Source: Sellimonas caecigallum
Lineage (GTDB): Bacteria; Bacillota; Clostridia; Lachnospirales; Lachnospiraceae
NCBI RefSeq assembly: GCF_045038405.1
Contig: NZ_CP173660.1
Span: 1,984,001-2,048,000 of the forward strand
Length of the DNA: 64,000 nt
Reading direction: 5' to 3'
The notes beneath the pieces are model-generated. The model was not told the DNA's origin, searched no databases, and saw nothing but the letters and a program-made list of their open reading frames with translations. Below, one piece after another: positions 51,267 through 59,550 of this stretch. The position numbers and the translations under genes are program-made. Numbering within the stretch: position 1 is the first letter of the stretch; the number at the start of each line of letters is the position of its first letter.

Positions 51267-52343
51267 ATGCAGAAGAAATATGAAGAGGTCGTGGCATGGA
51301 TCAAAGGAGAGATGCACGCGGGACGGCTGAAACAAGGGGACAAACTCCCATCAGAGAGTGTGCTGCAGAAACAATTTTCCGTTAGCCGGCAGACAGTAAG
51401 GAGAGCGCTTGCTGTTCTGGAAGAAGAGAAGATCACGAGAAGTATAAGGGGAAGCGGAACGTATATTGAGATCCGGAGAAAACAGAAGCAGGAGACGATG
51501 CGCATCGCGGTCATGTGTACTTATCTGGACATCTATATCTTTCCATTGATCGTAAAAGAGATGGAAAAAGTCATTTCCGATGCAGGCTATACGCTTCAGA
51601 TTGCCGCCACGAACAATGCGATTGAAAAAGAAAGGATGATCCTCAAAAGCTTCATCAAGGATAAATCCATCGACGGGCTGATAGCAGAGACGACAAAGAG
51701 CGGAATTCCGAATCCGAATCTTGCATTGTACCAGGAGCTGGAACAGATGGGAATTCCGGTTATCTTTATCAATAGCTTCTACAAGGAACTTCGGATCCCT
51801 CATGTGAGCCTCAATGACAAGATGGCCGGAAAGATGGTCACACAGCACCTCCTGGATTGCGGACATATGAAAATTGCGGGCATTTTCAAGGCGGACGATG
51901 GTCAGGGACATGCGCGGTATGCCGGATATGTCGAAGCTCTTATGGAGGCAGATATCAAAGTCAAAGGGAAACAGATTATATGGATCGATTCCGATGAGTT
52001 GGAAGGTATGAGAGAAGACTGTGGAAGGATTTTGCGAAGGATCCGAAACTGTACTGCCTGTGTCTGCTATAACGACGAGGTGGCGAATAAACTCGTGGGA
52101 ATCTGTATGGAACAGGGAATCCGGATACCTGAAGACTTGTCTATTGCCGGGATTGATAACTCCGATCTCGCACGATTCTGTGAGATTCCGTTTACCTCAG
52201 CGGAAAATCCGATCCGTGAGCTTGGAAAAGTGGCAGGAGAAAAGATACTTGAAAGGATCCGCGGCAATGAAGGCGTGGAATCAGTGGAACTAAAGCCGAA
52301 ACTGATCATGAGAAATTCGGTAAAGGTCATCACAAATATCTGA
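51267..52343 (+). CDS. araR: Arabinose-responsive repressor AraR
   Basis: A 358-aa chimeric regulator. The N-terminal GntR winged helix (residues 1-70) has KLPSESVLQKQFSVSRQTVRRAL. The C-terminal LacI/periplasmic-binding-like sensor (about 80-355) has VIFINSFYKELRIPHVSLND and IAGIDNSDLARF. This domain pairing defines AraR, which releases operators when arabinose binds. It lies between the kinase and araD, with a candidate operator over its own promoter. Start ATG 51267; upstream Shine-Dalgarno is only moderate. Confidence 0.93.
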   Translation: MQKKYEEVVAWIKGEMHAGRLKQGDKLPSESVLQKQFSVSRQTVRRALAVLEEEKITRSIRGSGTYIEIRRKQKQETMRIAVMCTYLDIYIFPLIVKEMEKVISDAGYTLQIAATNNAIEKERMILKSFIKDKSIDGLIAETTKSGIPNPNLALYQELEQMGIPVIFINSFYKELRIPHVSLNDKMAGKMVTQHLLDCGHMKIAGIFKADDGQGHARYAGYVEALMEADIKVKGKQIIWIDSDELEGMREDCGRILRRIRNCTACVCYNDEVANKLVGICMEQGIRIPEDLSIAGIDNSDLARFCEIPFTSAENPIRELGKVAGEKILERIRGNEGVESVELKPKLIMRNSVKVITNI

Positions 52344-52361
52344 AAAGGAGGAGACGAAAGA

Positions 52362-53051
52362 ATGCTGGAACAGTTAAAAAGGGAAGTATATGAAGCAAAT
52401 ATGCTTTTGCCAAAGTATGGTCTTGTGACATTTACGTGGGGGAATGTAAGCGGGATCGACAGAGAGAGCGGACTGTTCGTGATCAAGCCAAGCGGTGTGG
52501 ATTACGACAAACTGACATGGGAAGACATGGTAGTGCTGGATCTGGACGGAAATCAGGTGGAAGGTACAATGCGCCCATCATCCGATACACCGACCCATCT
52601 GGAACTTTACAGAAATTTTCCGGACATGGGTGGGATCGTACATACACATTCGCCGTGGGCGACAAGCTGGGCTCAGGCTGGCAGAGGGATCCCGTGTTAT
52701 GGAACGACCCATGCGGACTATATGTACGGTGAAATTCCGTGTGTGAGAAATCTCACGAAAGAAGAGATCGAAGAGGCGTATGAAAAAAATACAGGAGTGT
52801 TGATCGCAGAACATTTTAAAGACAAAGAGTACATGGCAATGCCGGCAGTGCTGTGCAAAAATCATGGCCCATTCACATGGGGAAAAGATGCACATGAGGC
52901 GGTGCACAACGCAGTTGTCCTGGAAGAGGTGGCGAAGATGGCGGCAAGATGTGAGATGATCAATCCGGAAGTTCAGCCGGCACCGCAGGAGCTTCAGGAC
53001 AAACATTATTACAGAAAGCACGGAGCAGGCGCATATTACGGACAAAAATAA
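52362..53051 (+). CDS. araD: L-ribulose-5-phosphate 4-epimerase
   Basis: A 229-aa class II aldolase-like enzyme that converts L-ribulose 5-phosphate to D-xylulose 5-phosphate, which enters the pentose phosphate pathway. Zinc ligands are the pair in IVHTHSPWA (about residues 95-97) and the later His in KNHGPFTWG. TWGNVSGID and IKPSGVDYDKL are family blocks. AAAGGAGG precedes the ATG. Co-transcribed with araR and araA. Confidence 0.97.
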   Translation: MLEQLKREVYEANMLLPKYGLVTFTWGNVSGIDRESGLFVIKPSGVDYDKLTWEDMVVLDLDGNQVEGTMRPSSDTPTHLELYRNFPDMGGIVHTHSPWATSWAQAGRGIPCYGTTHADYMYGEIPCVRNLTKEEIEEAYEKNTGVLIAEHFKDKEYMAMPAVLCKNHGPFTWGKDAHEAVHNAVVLEEVAKMAARCEMINPEVQPAPQELQDKHYYRKHGAGAYYGQK

Positions 53052-53082
53052 AAATGATATATCATAAAGGAGGAGAAACGAT

Positions 53083-54582
53083 ATGTTAAAGAGAAAAGAT
53101 TACAAGTTTTGGTTCTGTACAGGATCACAGGATCTGTATGGAGATGAATGCCTTGCACATGTGGCAGAACATTCTCAGAAGATTGTGGAAGCACTAAATG
53201 CATCCGGAGTACTTCCGTTTGAGATCATCTGGAAACCGACGCTGATTACAAATGAACTCATCAGAAAGACTTTCAACGAAGCAAACACAGATGAAACATG
53301 TGCGGGCGTTATCACATGGATGCACACATTTTCCCCTGCAAAATCCTGGATCTTAGGACTTCAGGAATACAGAAAACCGCTGCTTCATCTGCATACACAG
53401 TTCAACAAGGAGATCCCGTATGATACGATCGATATGGATTTCATGAATGAAAATCAGTCTGCACATGGCGGACGTGAATTTGGACATATCTTTACACGTA
53501 TGGATATCGAGAGAAAAGTCATTGTTGGACACTGGTCTGATGTGAAAGTACAGGAAAAGATTGCATCCTGGATGCGGACAGCTATCGGTGTCATTGAAAG
53601 CAGCCATGTTCGTGTCATGAGAGTCGCAGACAATATGCGAAATGTGGCTGTAACAGATGGCGATAAAGTGGAAGCACAGATCAAATTCGGATGGGAAGTG
53701 GATGCATATCCGGTCAATGAGATCGCAGAAGCAGTTCAGGATGTAAGTGAGGGGGACGTAAATGCCCTTGTGGAAGAATATTATGACAAATATGATATCC
53801 TCCTGGAAGGAAGAGATCCGGAAGAATTTAAAAAGCACGTGGCAGTGCAGGCACAGATTGAAATCGGATTTGAACGTTTCCTGGAAGAAAAGAACTATCA
53901 GGCTATCGTCACACATTTCGGAGATCTTGGCAGTCTGAAGCAGCTCCCGGGACTGGCAATCCAGAGACTGATGGAAAAAGGATACGGATTCGGAGGAGAA
54001 GGAGACTGGAAGACAGCAGCTATGGTCCGTATCATGAAGATCATGACAGAAGGAATGAAGGACGCCAAAGGAACATCTTTCATGGAAGATTATACATATA
54101 ATCTTGTCCCTGGAAAAGAAGGAATCCTGCAGGCACATATGCTGGAAGTTTGTCCGTCCATTTCGGAAGGACCGATCGGCATCAAAGTAAATCCGCTGTC
54201 TATGGGAGACAGAGAAGACCCGGCAAGACTTGTATTTACATCAAAAGAAGGACCGGCCATCGCGACATCCCTGATCGACCTGGGAGACAGATTCCGCCTC
54301 ATCATCAACGATGTGAACTGCAAGAAGACTGAAAAACCGATGCCGAAACTTCCTGTAGCAACTGCATTCTGGACACCGGAACCGAATCTTGAGACAGGGG
54401 CAGAAGCATGGATCTTAAGCGGAGGTGCTCATCACACGGCATTTTCATATGACCTGACATCAGAACAGATGGGAGACTGGGCTGCTATGATGGGAATCGA
54501 AGCGGTATATATCGACAAAGATACAACGATCCGCAATCTGAAGAACGAACTTCGCTGGAACAGCGTTGCATATCGCAAATAG
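53083..54582 (+). CDS. araA: L-arabinose isomerase
   Basis: A 499-aa metal-dependent isomerase that converts L-arabinose to L-ribulose. N-terminal FWFCTGSQDLYG (residues 9-20), the HTFSPAKSWI and HLHTQFNKEIPY blocks, and the C-terminal catalytic segments (GGEGDWKTAA with active-site Glu, LSGGAHHTAFSY with His) all match. Full length. AAAGGAGG upstream. Last gene of araR-araD-araA; a terminator follows. Confidence 0.98.
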   Translation: MLKRKDYKFWFCTGSQDLYGDECLAHVAEHSQKIVEALNASGVLPFEIIWKPTLITNELIRKTFNEANTDETCAGVITWMHTFSPAKSWILGLQEYRKPLLHLHTQFNKEIPYDTIDMDFMNENQSAHGGREFGHIFTRMDIERKVIVGHWSDVKVQEKIASWMRTAIGVIESSHVRVMRVADNMRNVAVTDGDKVEAQIKFGWEVDAYPVNEIAEAVQDVSEGDVNALVEEYYDKYDILLEGRDPEEFKKHVAVQAQIEIGFERFLEEKNYQAIVTHFGDLGSLKQLPGLAIQRLMEKGYGFGGEGDWKTAAMVRIMKIMTEGMKDAKGTSFMEDYTYNLVPGKEGILQAHMLEVCPSISEGPIGIKVNPLSMGDREDPARLVFTSKEGPAIATSLIDLGDRFRLIINDVNCKKTEKPMPKLPVATAFWTPEPNLETGAEAWILSGGAHHTAFSYDLTSEQMGDWAAMMGIEAVYIDKDTTIRNLKNELRWNSVAYRK

Positions 54583-54597
54583 ATCGGAAAATCAACA

Positions 54598-54645
54598 GAA
54601 AGTCCTGCAATGCAGCATCGCTGCGGTGCAGGACTTTCTCCTTTT
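54598..54645 (+). terminator. Terminator after araA
   Basis: GAAAGTCCTGCA and TGCAGGACTTTC (54627-54638) with an inner GCAGC/GCTGC stem, followed by TCCTTTT. Confidence 0.85.
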
Positions 54646-54722
54646 CATAAAAAGGATTTTGATGTAAAATGAAAAGAGAACAGTGGAAGAAAGGACTGCC
54701 GGCAAGGCAGAAGGTTGCAGAC

Positions 54723-55763
54723 ATGAAAAAAACAGAATTTGGAAACACAGCTTCCGGAAAAAAAGCTGTACTTTACACGCTGGAAAATGAAAATGGAATG
54801 AGGATTTCCGTGACAGATCTTGGGGCTGCCCTTGTGAATGTTATCGTAAAAGACAAGAACGGAGAAGAAAAAGATGTCGTTCTCGGATACGATGACGCCC
54901 AGGGATATGAGGCGGGGACGTCATTTTTAGGGGCTATTGTAGGAAGAAATGCCAACCGGATCGCAGATGCGGCTTTTGAACTGAACGGAAAGAGATATGA
55001 GCTTGCAGAAAATGAGAATGGAAACAATCTGCACAGCGGACCGGATTTTTATAATAAGAGACTGTGGGAAGTGAAAAAAGAAAATTCTCATTCGGTTACG
55101 TTTGCGCTTTTTAGTCCTGACAAAGACCAGGGATTTCCTGGAGATCTTCGGATGGAAGTTACATATACGCTCACGGAGGACAACGAAGTGAAAATCTCCT
55201 ACCGTGGCGTGACGTCTGAAGATACGATCATCAACATGACAAATCACAGCTATTTCAACTTGAATGGCGAAGGAATGGAAGATGTAACGAACCATGAAGT
55301 GTGGATTGATGCTGATTTTGTCACGAAAATCAGTGCGTCCCTGATTCCGACAGGGGAAAAAATTTCTGTGGATGGAACACCGATGGATTTCAGGGAAAAG
55401 AAAGCGATTGGCTGCGGTATTGATGAGCAGGATGAACAGCTTAGCTTTGGAGGAGGTTATGACCACAACTGGTGTCTGAACAACCGGGGAAAATATAAAA
55501 AAGTGGCGGAAGCGACATCTCCGGTAACAGGAATCACGATGGAAGTTTTTACGGATCTTCCGGGAATGCAGATGTATACAAGCAATGCTTTGGAGGAATC
55601 TTGCGGAAAAGGGAAAAAGCCGTACGGAAAGCATGCGGCAGTCTGTTTTGAAACACAGTACTATCCGGATGCCATCCATCATGAAAATTTTGAGGCGCCG
55701 ATCTGCAAGACCGGAGAAGTCTACGAGACGACAACTTCATACAGATTCACGTCGGAAAGATGA
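54723..55763 (+). CDS. galM: Aldose 1-epimerase
   Basis: A 346-aa mutarotase that interconverts alpha and beta forms of free sugars. Family blocks: GAALVNVIVKDK, VGRNANRIADA, NNLHSGPDFYNKRLW with catalytic His, MTNHSYFNLNG with the second His, and a C-terminal segment with catalytic Glu (CFETQYYPDAIHH). It fits behind the arabinose genes. I chose ATG 54723, 8 bases from AGAAGG. ATG 54669 would add a basic, unconserved 18 residues. It lies after a terminator, so expression may need read-through or a weak own promoter. Confidence 0.93.
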   Translation: MKKTEFGNTASGKKAVLYTLENENGMRISVTDLGAALVNVIVKDKNGEEKDVVLGYDDAQGYEAGTSFLGAIVGRNANRIADAAFELNGKRYELAENENGNNLHSGPDFYNKRLWEVKKENSHSVTFALFSPDKDQGFPGDLRMEVTYTLTEDNEVKISYRGVTSEDTIINMTNHSYFNLNGEGMEDVTNHEVWIDADFVTKISASLIPTGEKISVDGTPMDFREKKAIGCGIDEQDEQLSFGGGYDHNWCLNNRGKYKKVAEATSPVTGITMEVFTDLPGMQMYTSNALEESCGKGKKPYGKHAAVCFETQYYPDAIHHENFEAPICKTGEVYETTTSYRFTSER

Positions 55764-55775
55764 TGATGCGTTTTC

Positions 55776-55803
55776 TTGCATTTTAAGAAAAATGTGATAT
55801 AAT
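55776..55803 (+). promoter_or_regulatory. Promoter of the DUF6465-like gene
   Basis: TTGCAT (55776-55781), a 16-base spacer and an extended -10, TGATATAAT (TATAAT at 55798-55803). Confidence 0.65.
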
Positions 55804-55882
55804 ATTGTGCAGCTAGTTTGGTAAGACATGGGAATGTGTAAATTTTAGAGACAAACATTCAGTATCAGGAGGATTATCTATC

Positions 55883-56272
55883 ATGGCAAGGAAAAGAGCA
55901 TTGGCTAAGGTAACTGCAAAAGCAGAAGCAGCAAAAGCAGAAATGCACGAAGCTGCACAAGAAGTAAAGGCAGCAGTGGAAGAAAAGAAAGAAGAAGTAG
56001 AAGCTGCTGCAGAAGAAAAAAAAGAAGAAAAGACGGCAAAGAAACCGGGCAGAAAACCGGCCAAAAAAGAAATTAAAGTAAAAACATATGTTCAGTATTT
56101 CGGAAAAGAAGTAGAACAAAAGGAAATGATCGCAGCAGTGAAGAAAGACTGGACAAAGGCATCCGGGAAAAAGGTCGGAGATATCAAAGAGATCAATCTT
56201 TATGTAAAACCGGAAGAAGCGGCAGTTTACTATGTGGTAAACGGAACCGATTCCGGAAAGGTTGCATTTTAA
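55883..56272 (+). CDS. DUF6465-like protein with Ala/Lys/Glu-rich N-terminus
   Basis: A 129-aa basic protein. Residues 1-63 are almost only Ala, Lys and Glu, a predicted long helix ending in the proline-hook motif KKPGRKPAKKE, which recalls histone-H1-like and AT-hook tails. Residues 64-129 form a compact alpha/beta domain (VKTYVQYFGKEVEQKEM, INLYVKPEEAAVYYVV) that I match to DUF6465 by memory. A role in nucleic-acid binding is conceivable but unproven. Monocistronic with a good promoter and terminator. Confidence 0.85.
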   Translation: MARKRALAKVTAKAEAAKAEMHEAAQEVKAAVEEKKEEVEAAAEEKKEEKTAKKPGRKPAKKEIKVKTYVQYFGKEVEQKEMIAAVKKDWTKASGKKVGDIKEINLYVKPEEAAVYYVVNGTDSGKVAF

Positions 56273-56290
56273 TATCGGAAAAAAATATGG

Positions 56291-56335
56291 AAAAAGCGCT
56301 GTATGGCCCATGTGCGGGGATACAGTGCTTTTTTT
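56291..56335 (+). terminator. Terminator after the DUF6465-like gene
   Basis: AAAAAGCGCTGTAT pairs with ATACAGTGCTTTTT, with a 15-base loop and a long T tract. Confidence 0.9.
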
Positions 56336-56412
56336 GGCATTGCGGATATCAGAGATTTGTATTACAATGATTTTACAGGATTAAAGCAGAAAAGCACAAA
56401 GGAGAGATGCGC

Positions 56413-57144
56413 ATGGATTATATAACACAGACTGTGGAGAATATCGGACAACGGATTTTTGAGACAGAGATACAAGATTTTTCTCTTATTGGCTGGATAT
56501 CAGAAAGGGGCATACCGGTTGGAGCTGTACTGGGTGCAGTGGCGCTCCTAATGTTGTTTGCAGGGGCAAAGTGCAGGAGAGTTTTGTTTGGAATCCAGGG
56601 ACTGGTTGTCGGGATAGCAGGAGGATTTACAGCTGGCTGGTTCCTTGGGCTTGATGGTATGAGCCTTCTGGGAGTGAGCGCTGCTGTGGGAATCGTGCTG
56701 TGCGTTCTCGAGGCAGTATTCCTGAGATTTGGAGCATTTTTCTTTGCAGTGTGTACGGCAGCAGGAAGCGTCGTTCTGCTCGTCCCTGATCCATCCTGGA
56801 TCGTATGGGCCATCGGGGGAGCAGTCGGCATCGTCTTTGGGATCCTGACTGCGGTGTTTTTAAATCCACTTATTATACCGGTTACAGGAATCGCTGGCAG
56901 TGTGATGGGGGGAGCGGCCCTCACGGCTTTCATCGATCCATCAAACAGGATAGTTTTATATTTGTCCTGTCTTGTTTTGGCGATAGTTGGGATTACAGTT
57001 CAGTACATCGTGGAATACAGAAAGATTGCCAGAATTGAAAGAAAAAGGGCAGGAGAGATTCGGAAGAAAAAATCTGTAGAGTCTGAGATCGAGAGTGCAA
57101 GAAGCGTTTTGGATATTGATGAAGAGACAGAAACGCAAGAGTAG
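56413..57144 (+). CDS. Multi-pass membrane protein, DUF4203-like, 243 aa
   Basis: About seven closely spaced, glycine-rich hydrophobic segments (residues 28-195, e.g. GIQGLVVGIAGGFTAGWFLG and AIGGAVGIVFGILTAVFL). A charged cytoplasmic C-terminal helix (RKIARIERKRAGEIRKKK) and an acidic end follow. The helix pattern recalls DUF4203/TMEM198-type proteins. Function unknown. ATG 56413 is 8 bases from AAAGGAG; ATG 56407 is too close. Confidence 0.82.
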   Translation: MDYITQTVENIGQRIFETEIQDFSLIGWISERGIPVGAVLGAVALLMLFAGAKCRRVLFGIQGLVVGIAGGFTAGWFLGLDGMSLLGVSAAVGIVLCVLEAVFLRFGAFFFAVCTAAGSVVLLVPDPSWIVWAIGGAVGIVFGILTAVFLNPLIIPVTGIAGSVMGGAALTAFIDPSNRIVLYLSCLVLAIVGITVQYIVEYRKIARIERKRAGEIRKKKSVESEIESARSVLDIDEETETQE

Positions 57145-57172
57145 ATGAAAATTGAGAAAAAAGAGAATCGCA

Positions 57173-57201
57173 TTGCTAGTTTTCTGGCAAAAGGGTATAA
57201 T
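57173..57201 (+). promoter_or_regulatory. Promoter of the PHP-domain gene
   Basis: TTGCTA (57173-57178), a 17-base spacer and TATAAT (57196-57201). Confidence 0.72.
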
Positions 57202-57227
57202 AAGCCTATAGTAAAGGGGGCTTGTAT

Positions 57228-58070
57228 ATGAAGATAGATATGCATTGTCATGTAAAAGAAGGTTCGATCGACAGCAAGGTGGGGCTGGAAGAATATATCG
57301 AGAAACTGATGGACAACGGTTTTGACGGGATGGTAATCACAGACCACGATACGTACAATGGCTACCGTTACTGGAAACAAGAGATCAAAGGAAAGAAATA
57401 CGAAAAATTTGCTGTGTTTAAAGGCATAGAGTATGATACGCGCGACGCGGGACATTTTCTTGTCATTATGCCGGAGGGAAGGAAAATGAGGCTTTTGGAA
57501 ATGCGGGGAATGCCTCTGGCGATGCTTATCGATCTCGTACACAAAAACGGAGGAATTCTTGGACCTGCTCATCCATGCGGGGAGAAGTATTTAAGTTTTA
57601 CGAACACAAAACGGTTTTACAAATCTCCGGAGTTGATCAAGAGGTTTGATTTTGTGGAAGTGTTCAATGCGTGCGAGTCGATGGAATCCAACACCGGGGC
57701 GGTAAAGTTCGCAAAAAAATACGGAAAACCGGGGACCGGAGGAAGTGATGCCCATAAGATAGAGTGCGTGAGTACGGCGTACACGCTGATCGATGGATAT
57801 GCCACTTGTGAGACGGAACTGATCGATTTGATCAGGAAAGGAAAGATCATGGAAGCCGGAGGCAGATTTTACGAAAAGACGGTAAAAGACAAGATCGGAA
57901 AAGTAAATAAGCTGCTCGTATACAGCTTCTGGTTTTATAATAAGGGCGGTCAGCTTCTGAAAAGAAGAAGCCGTCACAAAAAGATGAAAGTGGAAAGTCC
58001 GATCGACCCGATCGATCCGATAGAGATTCCGTATCTCAGAGAAGCGAAAAAAGAAAAAATGCAAAGATGA
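57228..58070 (+). CDS. PHP domain-containing phosphoesterase
   Basis: A 280-aa protein of the polymerase-and-histidinol-phosphatase superfamily. Metal-binding motifs are in order: DMHCHVKEG (residues 4-12), ITDHDTYNGY, KGIEYD, GPAHPCGEKY and GGSDAHK. Such proteins are trinuclear metal phosphoesterases; the substrate is unknown. The last 50 residues are basic with a repeated PIDPIDPIEIP run. Start ATG 57228 with AAAGGGGG 7 bases upstream; a TTG at 57222 is less likely. The aldehyde dehydrogenase follows after 20 bases. Confidence 0.9.
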   Translation: MKIDMHCHVKEGSIDSKVGLEEYIEKLMDNGFDGMVITDHDTYNGYRYWKQEIKGKKYEKFAVFKGIEYDTRDAGHFLVIMPEGRKMRLLEMRGMPLAMLIDLVHKNGGILGPAHPCGEKYLSFTNTKRFYKSPELIKRFDFVEVFNACESMESNTGAVKFAKKYGKPGTGGSDAHKIECVSTAYTLIDGYATCETELIDLIRKGKIMEAGGRFYEKTVKDKIGKVNKLLVYSFWFYNKGGQLLKRRSRHKKMKVESPIDPIDPIEIPYLREAKKEKMQR

Positions 58071-58090
58071 TCAGCTGGAAAGGAGCAGAA

Positions 58091-59455
58091 ATGGGATACC
58101 AAGGATTAATCAAAAAACAGAAAGAGTTTTTTAAGACAGGAAAGACAAAAAAGACAGCGTTCCGTCTCTTTTATCTGAGAAAGCTTTTGAGATGGATAGA
58201 TGAAAATGAATCCCATATCATTCGTGCTCTGAATCAGGATCTTGGAAAATCTGAGACAGAGGGTTATATGACCGAGATAGGCATGGTCAAGGAAGAGATT
58301 CGGCACACAATGCGGCATCTTGCATCCTGGGCAAAACCAAGATATGTAAAGACCCCTGCCAGTCAGTTCCCTTCCACCTCTTTTATCTACAGAGAACCGT
58401 ATGGTGTTGTCTTGATCATGGCGCCGTGGAACTATCCGTTTCAGCTTACCATGGCTCCTCTGATCGGAGCGATAGCCGCCGGGAACTGCGCGGTATTAAA
58501 ACCGTCGGCATATTCGGTGCGTACATCGGAGATCATAAAGAGGATGATAAAAGAAGTGTTTCCATCCTGCTATGTGACTGTGATCACAGGAGGGCGGGAA
58601 GAAAATGAAGCGCTCCTGAATGAGAAGTTTGACTATATATTCTTTACCGGAAGTCCCAGAGTGGGGAAATCCGTGATGGAGAAAGCAGCGAGGTATTTAA
58701 CTCCGGTAAGTCTGGAGCTTGGGGGAAAGAGCCCGTGTATTGTGGATGAGACGGCAGACCTGAAGATGGCTGCCAAGAGGATCGTCTGGGGAAAATTTCT
58801 GAATTCCGGACAGACATGCGTGTCACCGGATTATCTGCTCGTGCAGCACAGTGTGAAAAGAAAACTTTTGCATTATATGAAAAGGCAGATACAGAAAATG
58901 TACGGGATGGATCCGATTTCCAACCCGGAATATCCAACAATCATCAATCAGAGACATTTTCGAAGAGTATGCGGTCTCATCAATCCGGATAAAGTCGTAT
59001 ACGGAGGAAAATCCGACAGATCCGCTCTCAAGATTGAACCTACTATCATGGACGGTGTCACATGGGATGATGCAGTCATGAAAGAAGAGATATTCGGTCC
59101 CGTGCTGCCGGTAATGACATACTATGATCTGAAAGAAGCAGCTGCGGTTATCGATGCACAGCCGAAACCGCTGGCGCTTTATCTGTTTACCAAGGACAAA
59201 AAGAAAGAGGCGTACATTGTGAGACGGCTTTCTTACGGAGGAGGCTGCATCAATGATACGGTCGTACATCTGGCGACCCCTTATCTTCCATTTGGAGGTG
59301 TCGGACAGTCCGGCATGGGGAAATATCATGGAAAGGCAAGTTTTGATACCTTTACGCATGAGAAGAGTATTTTAAAGAAGTCTCTTCGGGTAGATCTTCC
59401 ATTCCGGTATCCGCCATTTAAAAAGCATCTGAAGATCATAAAAAAATTTCTGTGA
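58091..59455 (+). CDS. Aldehyde dehydrogenase, class 3-like
   Basis: A 454-aa NAD(P)-dependent enzyme. Family blocks: APWNYPFQLTMAPLIGAIAAGN, KPSAYSVRTS, FFTGSPRVGKSVMEKAA, catalytic Glu in LELGGKSPCIV, catalytic Cys in NSGQTCVSPDYLL, and KEEIFGPVLPV. The short length and missing N-terminal extension fit the class 3 group, often membrane-linked fatty-aldehyde enzymes. The basic C-terminus (PPFKKHLKIIKKF) could touch the membrane. ATG 58091 has AAAGGAG upstream. Operon with the PHP gene. Confidence 0.95.
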   Translation: MGYQGLIKKQKEFFKTGKTKKTAFRLFYLRKLLRWIDENESHIIRALNQDLGKSETEGYMTEIGMVKEEIRHTMRHLASWAKPRYVKTPASQFPSTSFIYREPYGVVLIMAPWNYPFQLTMAPLIGAIAAGNCAVLKPSAYSVRTSEIIKRMIKEVFPSCYVTVITGGREENEALLNEKFDYIFFTGSPRVGKSVMEKAARYLTPVSLELGGKSPCIVDETADLKMAAKRIVWGKFLNSGQTCVSPDYLLVQHSVKRKLLHYMKRQIQKMYGMDPISNPEYPTIINQRHFRRVCGLINPDKVVYGGKSDRSALKIEPTIMDGVTWDDAVMKEEIFGPVLPVMTYYDLKEAAAVIDAQPKPLALYLFTKDKKKEAYIVRRLSYGGGCINDTVVHLATPYLPFGGVGQSGMGKYHGKASFDTFTHEKSILKKSLRVDLPFRYPPFKKHLKIIKKFL

Positions 59456-59481
59456 AGAAATAACCGAAAAAAGTAAGAAAA

Positions 59482-59517
59482 AGCGGGGAGTCCCTTACAA
59501 AGTTGGGGCTCCCCGCT
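59482..59517. terminator. Terminator between the aldehyde dehydrogenase and feoB
   Basis: AGCGGGGAG pairs perfectly with CTCCCCGCT (59509-59517). The minus strand continues into TTTTTC, so feoB is the main user. The plus side has only a late T tract. Confidence 0.88.
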
Positions 59518-59550
59518 AATGTGTGGAATTTGTTTTTTTGAAAATATGTG

